From positions 2,850,001 to 2,914,000 of the forward strand of contig NZ_RCHV01000002.1 of NCBI RefSeq assembly GCF_003665095.1: a stretch of 64,000 nt of DNA. Reading direction: 5' to 3'. Numbering within the stretch: the first letter of the stretch is position 1; every line of letters begins with the position of its first letter. Shown piece by piece: positions 17,681 through 26,997 of the stretch. Both the position numbers and the translations under genes were made by a program. The notes beneath the pieces were generated by a model. The model was not told the origin of the DNA, did no database searches, and saw only the letters and a list, made by a program, of their open reading frames with translations. The stretch is from Streptomyces sp. Z26 (GTDB lineage: Bacteria; Actinomycetota; Actinomycetes; Streptomycetales; Streptomycetaceae).

Positions 17681-19186
17681 GTGCACCAGGGATTCCAGCG
17701 GGGCGACGCGTACCCGACGGGCGCCGCGCGCGCGGTTCCCTCCTACGAGGAGGACCCGCGGTTCCCGGCGATGCCCGCCTCCCCGGCCGACTGGCGCTAC
17801 CGTCCGCCGCCCGCCCCCTCCTGGTGGCACCGGCACAGCGGCACGCTCCGCCCGCTGGCGGTCGTCGGGCTGCTGACGCTGTGCGGCCTGATGATCCTCG
17901 CCCTCGTCCGCGAACAGACGGGCACGCAGGGGCTGTTCGTCGGGCTGGCGCTGGCGCTGCTGCCGGTGCCGCTGCTGCTCGGCGCGTTCCGCTGGGTCGA
18001 CGGGGTGGAGCCGGCGCCGTGGCGGAACCTGGCGTTCGCGTTCGCCTGGGGTGCCTGCGCGGCCACCCTCGTCGCGCTGCTCGCCAACAGTCTGACCACC
18101 GCCTGGTTGGCCACCTCCATGAACGGCGACGGTTCCCGCGCCGACACCGTGGGCTCCACCGTCGTCGCACCGGTCGTGGAGGAGGTCGCCAAGGCGGGCG
18201 CGATCCTGCTGCTCTACCTCTTCCGGCGGCGCGACTTCACCGGCGTCGTCTCCGGCCTCGTCGTCGCGGGCGTCACGGCGACCGGGTTCGCCTTCACCGA
18301 GAACGTCCTCTACCTCGGCAGCGCCTACGGCCAGGACACCGCCTTCGGCGGCCCGTCCGCGCTCGCCGAGTCGGCGACGGCCACGACGTTCTTCGTACGG
18401 GTGGTGCTGTCGCCGTTCGCCCACCCGCTGTTCACGGCGCTGACGGGCCTCGCGTTCGGCGTCGCGGCGGGCCTGCCGCCGCAGCGGCGCACCGCACGCG
18501 TGCTGCTGCCGCTCGGCGGGCTGCTGGCGGCGACGGTGCTGCACTCCGTGTGGAACGGCGCGGCATCGGGCGCGGGCGCGACCTTCATGAGCGTGTACGC
18601 GCTGTGCATGCTGCCCGCCTGCGCGGCCCTGGCCTGGCTGGCCGTCCGGTCGCGGCAGCACACGGTGCGCACCCTGCGCCGCACGCTGCCCGCGTACGCC
18701 GCCGCCGGGTGGCTGTCCGTACCGGAGGCGTGGGCGCTCGCGTCGATGCGCGCGCGGGGGCTCGCGCGCGAGTACGCACGGCGTACGCACGGGGCGGAGG
18801 GCGCTCGTACGGTGCTGGAGTACCAGCACTTCGCCACCTCCCTCGCGCTGCTGCGCGCCCGCGCCGAACGGGGCGCGGGCGCGCCGGACTTCGTCGCGCG
18901 CGAGCAGGAGCTGCTGCACCACCTGTGGACGCGCCGCGCGCTGGCGACACCGCCGACGGAACACGCGGCCCTCGTCCTGGCGGGCCCGGCGTACCCGGCC
19001 CCCGCGTGGGGCCCGGTGCCGGGGCCGTACGGGCCGCCGCCCCCGGGAGGGGCACCGTACGCGGGGCCGCCGTACGCGGGGCCGCCGTACGGCAGCGCGC
19101 CGTACGGAGGGGCGCCGTACGCGCGCGGGGCGAGCATGCCGTACGGGCCGCCGGGGAGCGGGACCGGGCCACCGCCGTACGGCTGA
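17681..19186 (+). CDS. PrsW-family intramembrane metalloprotease
   Basis: A 501-residue polytopic membrane protein. The family active-site motifs are all present: EEVAKAGAILL in one helix, FAFTENVLYLG in the next, a histidine region near LSPFAHPLFTALTG and HSVWNGAASG. PrsW proteins cleave membrane anti-sigma factors in some Bacillales; here substrates are unknown. About ten hydrophobic segments span residues 45-330. The cytoplasmic C-terminus ends in a Pro/Tyr/Gly-rich tail with repeated PYAGPPYAG units. The GTG at 17681 lacks a strong ribosome site. Its neighbour context (trmB, lhgO) does not reveal its substrate; the membrane ECF fusion at 6.8 kb is a conceivable target but that is speculation. 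Confidence 0.85.
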   Translation: MHQGFQRGDAYPTGAARAVPSYEEDPRFPAMPASPADWRYRPPPAPSWWHRHSGTLRPLAVVGLLTLCGLMILALVREQTGTQGLFVGLALALLPVPLLLGAFRWVDGVEPAPWRNLAFAFAWGACAATLVALLANSLTTAWLATSMNGDGSRADTVGSTVVAPVVEEVAKAGAILLLYLFRRRDFTGVVSGLVVAGVTATGFAFTENVLYLGSAYGQDTAFGGPSALAESATATTFFVRVVLSPFAHPLFTALTGLAFGVAAGLPPQRRTARVLLPLGGLLAATVLHSVWNGAASGAGATFMSVYALCMLPACAALAWLAVRSRQHTVRTLRRTLPAYAAAGWLSVPEAWALASMRARGLAREYARRTHGAEGARTVLEYQHFATSLALLRARAERGAGAPDFVAREQELLHHLWTRRALATPPTEHAALVLAGPAYPAPAWGPVPGPYGPPPPGGAPYAGPPYAGPPYGSAPYGGAPYARGASMPYGPPGSGTGPPPYG

Positions 19187-19223
19187 GCGGGGCGGGGCGG
19201 CGGCCGTGCGTACCGGGGGCGCG

Positions 19224-20168
19224 TCAGGAGAAGTCGAGCACCAGGCGGCCCCGCAGACCACCCGCCTCCAGCATCCGGTGCGCCCGCGCGGCCTCCTCGG
19301 CGGGCAGCACCTCCGCCACGCGCAGGCTCAGCACGCCGTCCCCGGCCTGGCGGCTCAGCCGGGCCAGTGCCGCCGTGTCCGCCATGCGGTCCGCGACGAT
19401 CACCGGCCGGACCGCGATGCCGCGTTCGGCCGGACCGGCCCAGCCGCGCAGCTCGACCAGGGTGCCGCCGTCCGCGAGCGCGGGCAGCACCTCGGCGGTC
19501 TGCACGGAACCGTCCACGAGGCCCGCGACACCGCCGGGCGCCAGGCTCCGGATGCGGTCCGCCACCCCCGCGCCGCGCTCCACGACATGGTCCGCGCCGA
19601 AGCCCCGTACCAGCGCGGCGTCCCGCGCGGCCGCGTCCGCGATGACGGTCAGCCCGTCGGCGCGGGCCAGTTCGACCGCGTACGCGCCGACCGCGCCCGC
19701 CGCGCCGGTCACCGCGACGGTGCCGCCGGGCGGCACGGCCATGGAGTCCAGGGCGTAGCGCGCGGTCAGGGCGTTCATCAGCAGGGTCGACGCCGCGTGC
19801 GCGCCGACGCCCTCCGGCGCCGGGACCACGGAGGCGGCGGGCACCACCACCCGGTCCGCGTACGCGCCGCCGTGCGGCCCGGTGAACAGCACCATCGCGA
19901 CCACCCGCTGGCCGACCGCCAACCGACCGTCCGCCCCCGGGCCGAGCTGGTCGACCACCCCGGCGGCGTCCATGCCGGGGACGAACGGCGGGCGGCGGCC
20001 GGGCATGCGGACGGCGTGGCCACCCGTGCGCAGCAGCACGTCGGTGGGGCTGACGGCCGCCGCGTGCACGCGGACACGGACCTCGCCGGGGCCCGCCTGC
20101 GGCTCGGGCAGGTCCAGCACCCGCAACGCCTCGGGGCCGCCGTACTCGTGGACACCTATCGCTCTCAT
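19224..20168 (-). CDS. NADP-dependent quinone oxidoreductase-like (MDR superfamily)
   Basis: A 314-residue medium-chain dehydrogenase/reductase without the zinc-binding cysteines. It shows the GroES-like start (MRAIGVHEYGGPEALRVLDL), PFVPGMDAAGVV and the NADPH-binding motif VTGAAGAVGAYAVELA. Enzymes of this quinone oxidoreductase/zeta-crystallin group reduce quinones or enones. The ATG at 20166-20168 is clear. It is followed by nothing on its strand until the window's other minus genes, with 112 bases to the flavoprotein gene upstream, so it could be cotranscribed with it. Confidence 0.87.
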   Translation of the reverse strand: MRAIGVHEYGGPEALRVLDLPEPQAGPGEVRVRVHAAAVSPTDVLLRTGGHAVRMPGRRPPFVPGMDAAGVVDQLGPGADGRLAVGQRVVAMVLFTGPHGGAYADRVVVPAASVVPAPEGVGAHAASTLLMNALTARYALDSMAVPPGGTVAVTGAAGAVGAYAVELARADGLTVIADAAARDAALVRGFGADHVVERGAGVADRIRSLAPGGVAGLVDGSVQTAEVLPALADGGTLVELRGWAGPAERGIAVRPVIVADRMADTAALARLSRQAGDGVLSLRVAEVLPAEEAARAHRMLEAGGLRGRLVLDFS

Positions 20169-20280
20169 GCCGACCCGCAACCCGCCCCGCCGGAACGGTA
20201 TTCCGCCTCCGCGCGCGCGGAGGGCGAAAACGGACGCGGGACGGCGCCCGTGGGACGACGCCCGTGGGGCGCGTCCCGGC

Positions 20281-20829
20281 TCAGCCCGGCCGCACCGCCT
20301 CCTCGGCGGCCGCCAGCGCCAGATGCCACGGGTACTCCTCGGCCGGGCCACCGCCCGGCGCGTGCGGCTCGTAGCTGCCCGCGCCGTACAGCACCCGTAC
20401 GCCCGCCTCCCGCAACGTGGCGATGCTGCGGCCGAACTGCGGGTGCGTCGCGTACGCGCTGTTGACGCACGGCATCACCACCAGCGGGAGCCGCCGTCCG
20501 ATCGCCTCCACCGCGTGCCCGGACAGCCAGTCGGGGGTCAGGCCGAGCGCGACCTTGTCCACGGTGTGCAGCGTCGCGGGCGCGACGACCGACACCGACG
20601 GCTCCGGCCACGGCGACACCTCGCCCGGCCGCCGCTTCACCCGGCGTACGGGACGCCCGGTCGTCTCCTCCAGCGCCGCGACACCGTCGTCCCCCAGCCA
20701 CTCCGCCGCCGTCGGCGTCAGCCCGACGCACACCGTCCAGCCCGCGGCCCGCGCCGCGCGGACGGGGCGGTCGAGGAGCAGGACCGGCGGGGCGGCGCAG
20801 CCGAGGAGGTACAGGACCCGATTCGTCAT
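20281..20829 (-). CDS. Flavoprotein (phosphopantothenoylcysteine decarboxylase-like)
   Basis: A 182-residue HFCD-type flavoprotein. The Rossmann-like opening (RVLYLLGCAAPPV), the WLSGHAVEAI helix, and the family PCVN motif (LVVMPCVNSAYATHP) resemble the FMN-binding decarboxylase half of Dfp/CoaBC and related stand-alone proteins. It is far shorter than CoaBC and lacks the synthetase half, so it is probably an accessory enzyme and not the essential CoA protein. The ATG at 20827-20829 is used. The substrate is unknown. Confidence 0.8.
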   Translation of the reverse strand: MTNRVLYLLGCAAPPVLLLDRPVRAARAAGWTVCVGLTPTAAEWLGDDGVAALEETTGRPVRRVKRRPGEVSPWPEPSVSVVAPATLHTVDKVALGLTPDWLSGHAVEAIGRRLPLVVMPCVNSAYATHPQFGRSIATLREAGVRVLYGAGSYEPHAPGGGPAEEYPWHLALAAAEEAVRPG

Positions 20830-20921
20830 ACGGCGAGTCCACCACAGCCGGCACAGGCGTCGGGCGGGGTCCGGCGTCAGGCGGGGCGAGCGGGTCGGCG
20901 TCGGCCCGGCGGGTGTCCGGC

Positions 20922-21617
20922 TCAGGCGCGGCCGGTGGCGGCGGCCGTCAGCAGGACGCGGGCCAGCTCGCGGGGGCGGGAGAACATCGGCCAGTGGCCC
21001 GTGTCCATCTCCACCAGCCGCCAGCGGTCCCCGGCCAGCAGCCGCGCCACGGACTCCGTGGGCGCGGGGCCGTCCAGCAGGCACTTGACGTACGTCGTCG
21101 GCAGGCCGCCGAGCGCGCCGGTGAGCACGGCCGGTTCGGTCAGGGAGGCGCCGGGGTGCGGGGTGCAGCGGGCGAGGACTCGGGCGACCCGTTCGTCGTC
21201 GAGGTCCTGGCCCGCGAGGTCGGCCGCCGCCGGGGGCGGCCAGGAGCCGCCGTGTGCCGCGACCGCCTCCGCCACGTGCGGCAGCTCCGACACGAACGAC
21301 CCGCCGTCGACCGGGACGTCGGAGTCCAGGAGGACGAGGTGGGCCAGCCGGTCACCGACGCGCTCGGCGGCCTGGCCGACGGGGATGCCCGAGTAGCTGT
21401 GGCCGACGAGGACGACGTCGCGCAGGTCGTGCTGTTCGACCACGGCGACGACGTCCTCGACGTGCGTCCGCTGCCCGGCCGCCACGTCCCGTCTCTCCGC
21501 CACCCCGGACAGGGTCACCGGGTGCGCGCCGTGGCCCGCCGCGCGCAGCTCCGGCACCACGTCGTCCCACGCCCACGCGCCGAGCCAGGCGCCCGCCACC
21601 AGCACGAATTCGGTCAT
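20922..21617 (-). CDS. Alpha/beta hydrolase
   Basis: A 231-residue alpha/beta hydrolase of the small esterase type that starts directly with the fold (MTEFVLVAGAWLGAWAWDDV). The nucleophile elbow is GHSYSG, the acid is likely in the VLLDSDVPV region or later, and the histidine is probably in DTGHWPMF near the end. Such short enzymes include plant-type esterases and bacterial hydrolases of small esters. The ATG at 21615-21617 is used. No pathway neighbour indicates its substrate. Confidence 0.85.
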   Translation of the reverse strand: MTEFVLVAGAWLGAWAWDDVVPELRAAGHGAHPVTLSGVAERRDVAAGQRTHVEDVVAVVEQHDLRDVVLVGHSYSGIPVGQAAERVGDRLAHLVLLDSDVPVDGGSFVSELPHVAEAVAAHGGSWPPPAAADLAGQDLDDERVARVLARCTPHPGASLTEPAVLTGALGGLPTTYVKCLLDGPAPTESVARLLAGDRWRLVEMDTGHWPMFSRPRELARVLLTAAATGRA

Positions 21618-21699
21618 GGGGGCAACGTAGCCGACGGGTCGGACATCGCCCCCGCCCGGCGGCGCGGGCGCCCGGGGCCCCGGCGCGGGCGCGCGCCGC

Positions 21700-22891
21700 T
21701 CAACGCGCGCCGCGCGCGCGGGACGCCACCAGCAGCGCCGCGCTCGCGAGCGTGCCCAGCGCGGCCACCGCCGTCAGCCACAGCGGGGCGTCGGTACGGA
21801 GGTTGTGCGCGAGGTACGTGCCGAGGAACGCGAGGGCCGCCGCGTACCGCACGTCCTCCCGCCGGGTCCAGCGCCACACCCGCCACCAGCGGCGCCGGGT
21901 GGCGTGCGGCTCCGTACCGGCGAGGGTCCGCGCGTACGCGGTCACCGGGCCGAACTCGTCCTCCGCCTGCCGCCCGGACTCCGCCACGTGCCGGGCCGCG
22001 TCCGCCGTCAGTTCGCGCGCGTGCGGCCGAGAACGCGTAGCGCCCTTCGAGGAGCCGGGGCAGCCGCCGCAGCCACTCCTCGGACGGCAGTGCCCCGGGC
22101 GGCAGTTCACCGTCCGCGGCCCCGGGGGAACGTCCCCCCGCCCCGCCGTCGCGCCCGTCCCCGTCGTCGTTCCCGCCGTGCAGCAGCGCCCACGCCAGCA
22201 GCAGGACGCCCAGCACGCACAGGCCCGCGGCGGGCGCCCGTACGAGCGTCCCGTCCGGCAGCGCCGTGAACGCCGCCGCCGACGCGCACACCGCCGCCAG
22301 CGCCGCCACGGCGCAGCCGACGGCCCGGCCCCGGCGGCCCGCGCGCAGCGCGAGGGGCACGCCGTGCACGGCGGCCACCGCCGCGGCGACCCCGGCGGAA
22401 CCGGCGAGGCCGCCCGCGGTGACGTCGGTCAGGAGGCCGTCGGCCACCGTGAGGTACGCACCGGCCGTGAACGCCAGCAGACCCGTCTGCCCGGCCACGG
22501 CGGTGCCGTGGTCACCGGCGGTCCACCCGTCGGGGTCGCGCGGGGCGGCCCCCTCCGCGGGCAGCCGTTCCTCCGCCACGGAGCGCGCGAACTCCTCCGG
22601 CCCGCCGAACGCCTCCTGCGGGTGCTCGCCGCTCTCCGCGCAGTGCGCGGCGACCTCCGCCAGCACGGTGCCGCTGACGGGCTCCCCCACGGAGTGCCCC
22701 GCGAGCGCCAGTCGGGCACGCGCCTCCCACCGCTCCACGTCCGCGCGCGCGGGCCCGTCGTCCCGGACCTCCGTACGGTCGGTGCCCGCGCCTCCGGTGT
22801 CCGGTCCGACGGTGCCCGGTCCGCTGCTGTTCCGTCTGCCGGTGTTCCGTCCGCCGGTGTTCCGTCCCGTGGTGTTCCGTCCGTCCGTCAC
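21700..22891 (-). pseudogene. HAAS-type membrane protein, apparent frameshift near the C-terminus
   Basis: Read from the GTG at 22889-22891, this encodes an HAAS-like helical domain (about residues 45-120, VLAEVAAHCAESG), roughly six hydrophobic segments (about 135-270) and a second HAAS-like domain that breaks off after LLEGRYAF. The continuation (HARELTADAARHVAESGRQAEDEF, then WLTAVAALGTLASAALLVA) is in another frame, from about 22030 down to 21700. Removing one base near 22030 would restore a protein of about 395 residues. The start overlaps the stop of the PadR gene (GTGA), so the two are translationally coupled. PadR-HAAS pairs are a known sensor arrangement, probably for membrane-active stress. 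Confidence 0.72.
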
Positions 22892-23235
22892 GACAACTCC
22901 CTGTCCGCCTGTCCCACGAGCCCGTCCATGGCGTGGGAGAACTCCTGCCAGCGCGCGATCTCTTCGCGCAGCCGCTCACGTCCGGTGTCGGTGAGCCGGT
23001 AGACCTTGCGTCCCGGACCTCCGTCGCCCGCCTCCCAGCGGGACTCGACGGCGCCGTCGGACTCCATGCGTGCGAGTACGGGGTAGAGCGCGCCACCCCG
23101 TACGGTGCCCAGCCCCTGGTCGGCGAGCCGCCGTACCAGCGCGTATCCGTGCCGGTCGCCCTCCGCGAGCGCGGCGGCCACGCACAGCGGGAGGGCACCG
23201 CGCAGCCAGCCGGCTGACGCGTCCGCAGGTGCCAT
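22888..23235 (-). CDS. PadR-family transcriptional regulator
   Basis: A 115-residue winged-helix regulator of the PadR-s2 type: GALPLCVAAALAEGDRHGYALVRRL for the start of the wing domain, GGALYPVLARMESDGAVESRW for the recognition helix and wing, and a C-terminal dimer helix. The ATG at 23233-23235 is used. The stop overlaps the start of the HAAS membrane protein, indicating one operon in which the membrane protein probably senses or modulates. A large palindrome lies in the leader and another inverted repeat further upstream. Confidence 0.88.
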   Translation of the reverse strand: MAPADASAGWLRGALPLCVAAALAEGDRHGYALVRRLADQGLGTVRGGALYPVLARMESDGAVESRWEAGDGGPGRKVYRLTDTGRERLREEIARWQEFSHAMDGLVGQADRELS

Positions 23236-23261
23236 CTCCGTTTTCCCCCTCCCTCCGCGTC

Positions 23262-23293
23262 GTCCCACGCTCCGCGCGCGCGGAGCGTGGGAC
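23262..23293. repeat. 32-bp perfect palindrome in the PadR leader
   Basis: GTCCCACGCTCCGCG at 23262-23276 is followed by CG and then its exact reverse complement at 23279-23293, so the whole 32 bases form one perfect palindrome. It sits 27 bases upstream of the PadR start codon. In RNA it would be a strong hairpin that could block the ribosome site or attenuate; in DNA it could be a dimer site. Confidence 0.75.
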
Positions 23294-23347
23294 AGCGCGG
23301 GACGGTCGACACGGGAAGTCCCGCAGCCGACTACTCGTCGATTCCGA

Positions 23348-23367
23348 CTAGTTCTTTTTCAGACTAG
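23348..23367. promoter_or_regulatory. Candidate PadR operator
   Basis: CTAGT at 23348-23352 and ACTAG at 23363-23367 form an inverted repeat around a T-rich 10-base spacer. This stretch is unusually AT-rich for the region and lies where the PadR promoter is expected. Autoregulation through such a site is common in this family but is inferred here. Confidence 0.5.
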
Positions 23368-23437
23368 ACCCCCATGCGAACTCCCGTCCACCCCCACCCC
23401 ACGGCACGCTCCCCGCGACACCCCCGGGAACGCCGAA

Positions 23438-23475
23438 GCCCCGCCCCCGCCGCGTAAGGGCGGCGGGGGCGGGGC
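23438..23475 (-). terminator. Strong hairpin after the GH92 gene
   Basis: GCCCCGCCCCCGCCGC at 23438-23453 is the exact reverse complement of 23460-23475, with a six-base loop. It lies 25 bases past the stop of the mannosidase gene and is the likely terminator, protecting the PadR promoter region from read-through. Confidence 0.65.
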
Positions 23476-23499
23476 GGTCGGGCGCGGTCGGGCCGCGCG

Positions 23500-26400
23500 T
23501 CAGCCGAGCAGTTCCACCTCCGCCAACGTGCCGCCGCCACCGGCCGGTACGAGCCGGTAGCGCGCGTACTCCGCCGCCTCCGGCAGCTGGAACACGCGGG
23601 TCTGCTTCGCCCAGCGGAAGCTCTCCCCGTCCCGCCGGTCGACCTCGGTCCAGCCCTCGTCACCGTCCGAGCCGTCCGAGCCCTCCAGGACCCAGCCGTC
23701 CGGTGCCGCGTCCGCGGCGTCCGACGTGAGGGTGTACGACGTGACGCGCGCGCCGTCGCGTACGGCCAGCGGCGCGTCGCTCACGTCGGCCGCCGTGTCG
23801 GAGGTGTCGTCCAGCAGCTCCGCCGGCACGTCCTTCGACGCGTCCGCGTCGCTCACGTCACGCACGGGCGACGGCACCTCGTCGTCCTTCGTGAGGGACG
23901 ACGGCGCGTCGTCCGCGCCCGTGCCCCAGTCGGACGGCTCGGGGCCCATCTCGAACTCCAGCTTGCCGCCCTTGGCCAGCACGTCGTGCGGGAGCGCGGT
24001 GGAGGACCAGTCCTCGCCGTTCACCTTGAGGCCCTGCACGTAGACGTTCTCCGCGCTGTTGTCCGGCGCCTCGACGACGAGGTCCTCGCCGTTCTCCAGG
24101 TGGACGGTCGCCTTGGTGAACAGCGGGGAGCCGACGGCGTACTCGGGCTCGCCCATCACCAGCGGGTAGAAGCCGAGGGAGCTGAAGACGTACCAGGCGG
24201 ACATCTCGCCGTTGTCCTCGTCGCCCGCGTAGCCCTGGCCCAGCTCGCTGCCCAGGTACAGCCGCGACAGCGCCTCGCGCACCTTCTCCTGCGTCTTGTG
24301 CGGCTGACCGGCCGCGTCGTAGAGGTACGGGATGTGGTGGGACGGCTGGTTGCTGTGCCCGTACATGCCCATGCGGACGTCGCGCGCCTCCGTCATCTCG
24401 TGGATGACGCCGCCGTAGCTGCCGGCGAACTTCTCCTCGGCCGTCTCCGGCGTCGAGAAGTACGCGTCGAGCTTGTCGGCCAGGCCCTCGCGCCCGCCGT
24501 ACAGGTTCGCCAGGCCGCGCGTGTCCTGCGGCGCGGTGAAGGCGAAGTTCCAGCCGTTCGTCTCGGTGTAGTCGTGGCCCCACACGCGCGGGTCGAACTC
24601 GTCCTTCGGCAGGCGCCAGTCGCCACCGGGCTTGCGGCCCTGGAAGAAGTCGACGTCCTCGTCGAAGAGCTGGACGTAGTTCTGCGCGCGGGAGAGGAAG
24701 TAGTCCGACTCCTCCTTGTAGCGCTTCTCACCGGTCTTCTCGTGCAGCGCCTGACCCATGCGCGCGATGCCGAAGTCGTTGAGGTAGCCCTCCAACGCCC
24801 AGGACAGACCCTCCTTGGTGTCGGTGTTCGTGTAGCCGAGGAAGGGCGAGGTGTCCATGCCCTTGCGGCCCACGCCCGGGTCGGGCGGCGCCACCGTCGC
24901 GTTCTTCACGGCGGCGTCGTACGCGGCCTCCGCGTCGAAGTCGGTGCCCTTGCGGTACGCGTCGGCGAACGCCACGTCGGACGACGTGCCGGTCATCAGG
25001 TCCGCGTAGCCCGGCGAGGACCAGCGGGACATCCACCCGCCGTCCTTGTACTGCTGCACGAAGCCGTCGACCATCCGGCCCGCCCGCTTCGGCGTCAGGA
25101 AGGAGTACGCGGGCCAGGTCGTCCGGTACGTGTCCCAGAAGCCGTTGTTGACGTAGACCTCGCCGTCGACGATCTTCGACCCGGTCTCCGTCGGGGTGTC
25201 CGGCTTCTCGGCGGGCGAGAACGGGCTGGCGTAGCGATCGCGCCGGTCCGGACCGACCTGCTCGAAGCCGGAGTTGGGGTAGAGGTAGAGGCGGTAGAGG
25301 TTGGAGTAGAGCGTGGTCAGCTGGTCCTCGCTGGCGCCCTCCACCTCGATGGTGTCGAGGATGTCGTCCCACTGCGCCCGCGCGTCGTCGCGCACACGCT
25401 CGAAGGTCGCGCCCTCGGGCAGCTCCTGCGCCAGGTTGGCCTTCGCCTGCTCGACGCTGATCAGCGAGGTGGCGATGCGCATGTGGACCGTACGGTCGGC
25501 GCCCGCGTCGAAGCGCAGGTAGCCGGTGACGTCCGCGCCGCCGCCACCCTCCAACTCGCCGCCGCCGGTGGCCTTCCGGTCGAACTCGGCGTACACGAAC
25601 ATCCGCGTCGCGCCGATCGACAGGCCGCTCTTGACGTCGGAGAAGCCGGTGACGGTGCCGTTCTCCTCGTCGAGGGTGAGGCCGCCGCTGTTGTCGACGT
25701 TGTCGAAGATCAGGCTGGCGTCGTCGGACGGGAAGCGGAACTTCATCAGCGCCGCGTGGTCGGTCGGCGCGATATCGGTGCGCAGACCGTTCTCGAAGGT
25801 CACGCCGTAGTGGTGCGGCTTCGCGGTCTCGTTGGCGTGCCGGAAGGGGAGCGCGCGTGCGGTGCGCGAGGCGTCCGGGGTGCCCGCCGCGGTGGACGGC
25901 ATGACCTGGAACGTCTGCCGGTCGCCCATCCACGGGCTCGGCTCGTGGCTGGCGCTGAACGCCTGGAGCGTCGGCAGGTTGTCGGCGTTGTTCTTGCGCG
26001 CGTACTCGTAGAGCCAGCTCGTGGAGCCCGCGTTGGTCACCGGGGTCCAGAAGTTGAACCCGTTCGGGACGGCGGTGGCGGGGAAGTTGTTGCCGCGCGA
26101 GAAGTCACCGCTGGACTGGGTGCCGCGGGTGGTGAGCGCGTAGTCCGACAGGTGCTTCTTCGGCTTCTCCGGCTTCTTCTCCGCGAGGGACACGTCGTCG
26201 ATCCAGCCGCGGAACGGTCCGCCGCCCTTCTCCGCGTCGTACGCCACCAGCACCCGGTCCACCGTCTTGCCCGCGGCGACCCGGCCGATGCGGGCCTCCT
26301 TGTGGTTCCACTGGTTGACGAGCAGCGTCTTCGACGCGCCCTGTCCGCCGGGGCTCAGGCGGGCGCCGTGCTGGTCGCGCGCGGGGAGGTCGCTGAGGTA

Positions 26401-26964
26401 GGTGCCGTCGGTGAAGGCGAGGTCGACGGAGGCGTTCGTCGCGGAGTACGAGCGGTCGCCGTCCTTCATCTCCGGGAAGAGGCGGTACGAGAGGACGGTG
26501 TCCTTCGCCACGGCGACGTCCGTGTCGAACACCTTGTTGTACGCGTAACCCCGGCCGTCCGCGGGGTGGTTGCCCGCATAGCGCAGCGCGTGCTCGCCGG
26601 TGAACCCGGCGTCCTCCTTGGCGGTCGGGGAGTCCGTGGGGCCGGTGTCGGGGTGCGTGCTCATGCCCTGGCCGCCGGGTGCGCCCTCGGGTTCGACGCC
26701 GTCCGTACGGGGCTTGCCGTCGGCGTCCGTCTCCACCGTGTCGCGCCAGGCGGGGGCGGGTTCACCCGGCTCGAACGACGAGGTGAACCCGTCGCTGCGC
26801 ACCGGGTCGGGGGCCGCGCTCGCGGTGCCGGCGGGCGCCAGCGACGCGAGGAGCGCGGCGGAGACGAGGACCGCGGGGGCGCGCAGGCGCCGGACGAGTC
26901 CGGTGCGCCTGGTGGGTCTGGCACGTCTGGCACGTCTGTGGCCGGTTGGGATTCCGCCGCGCAC
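23500..26964 (-). CDS. Secreted GH92 alpha-1,2-mannosidase-type glycosidase
   Basis: A 1154-residue secreted protein. An N-terminal basic segment and hydrophobic stretch (AVLVSAALLASLAPAGTASA) are a signal peptide. A beta-sandwich/lectin-like region (about 55-280) precedes the GH92 N-domain and the catalytic alpha/alpha barrel (about 560-930), which contains WDTYRTTWPAY, HSNQPSHHIPYLYD and GDEDNGEMSAWYVFSSLGFY. GH92 enzymes are calcium-dependent exo-mannosidases; the acidic GDEDNGEMSAW segment holds the likely catalytic residues. The C-terminus (about 1010-1154) resembles an F5/8-type carbohydrate-binding domain. The GTG at 26962-26964 has GGGAGG five bases upstream, and a LacI-type palindrome lies just before it. 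Confidence 0.92.
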   Translation of the reverse strand: MRGGIPTGHRRARRARPTRRTGLVRRLRAPAVLVSAALLASLAPAGTASAAPDPVRSDGFTSSFEPGEPAPAWRDTVETDADGKPRTDGVEPEGAPGGQGMSTHPDTGPTDSPTAKEDAGFTGEHALRYAGNHPADGRGYAYNKVFDTDVAVAKDTVLSYRLFPEMKDGDRSYSATNASVDLAFTDGTYLSDLPARDQHGARLSPGGQGASKTLLVNQWNHKEARIGRVAAGKTVDRVLVAYDAEKGGGPFRGWIDDVSLAEKKPEKPKKHLSDYALTTRGTQSSGDFSRGNNFPATAVPNGFNFWTPVTNAGSTSWLYEYARKNNADNLPTLQAFSASHEPSPWMGDRQTFQVMPSTAAGTPDASRTARALPFRHANETAKPHHYGVTFENGLRTDIAPTDHAALMKFRFPSDDASLIFDNVDNSGGLTLDEENGTVTGFSDVKSGLSIGATRMFVYAEFDRKATGGGELEGGGGADVTGYLRFDAGADRTVHMRIATSLISVEQAKANLAQELPEGATFERVRDDARAQWDDILDTIEVEGASEDQLTTLYSNLYRLYLYPNSGFEQVGPDRRDRYASPFSPAEKPDTPTETGSKIVDGEVYVNNGFWDTYRTTWPAYSFLTPKRAGRMVDGFVQQYKDGGWMSRWSSPGYADLMTGTSSDVAFADAYRKGTDFDAEAAYDAAVKNATVAPPDPGVGRKGMDTSPFLGYTNTDTKEGLSWALEGYLNDFGIARMGQALHEKTGEKRYKEESDYFLSRAQNYVQLFDEDVDFFQGRKPGGDWRLPKDEFDPRVWGHDYTETNGWNFAFTAPQDTRGLANLYGGREGLADKLDAYFSTPETAEEKFAGSYGGVIHEMTEARDVRMGMYGHSNQPSHHIPYLYDAAGQPHKTQEKVREALSRLYLGSELGQGYAGDEDNGEMSAWYVFSSLGFYPLVMGEPEYAVGSPLFTKATVHLENGEDLVVEAPDNSAENVYVQGLKVNGEDWSSTALPHDVLAKGGKLEFEMGPEPSDWGTGADDAPSSLTKDDEVPSPVRDVSDADASKDVPAELLDDTSDTAADVSDAPLAVRDGARVTSYTLTSDAADAAPDGWVLEGSDGSDGDEGWTEVDRRDGESFRWAKQTRVFQLPEAAEYARYRLVPAGGGGTLAEVELLG

Positions 26965-26983
26965 GTGAGCCTCCCAAAAGGTG

Positions 26984-26997
26984 TGACAACGTTGTCA
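26984..26997. promoter_or_regulatory. LacI-type operator upstream of GH92
   Basis: TGACAACGTTGTCA is a perfect 14-bp palindrome with a CG centre, the classical form of LacI/GalR-family operators. It sits 20 bases before the ribosome site of the mannosidase gene. A sugar-responsive repressor encoded elsewhere very probably controls this enzyme. Confidence 0.75.
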
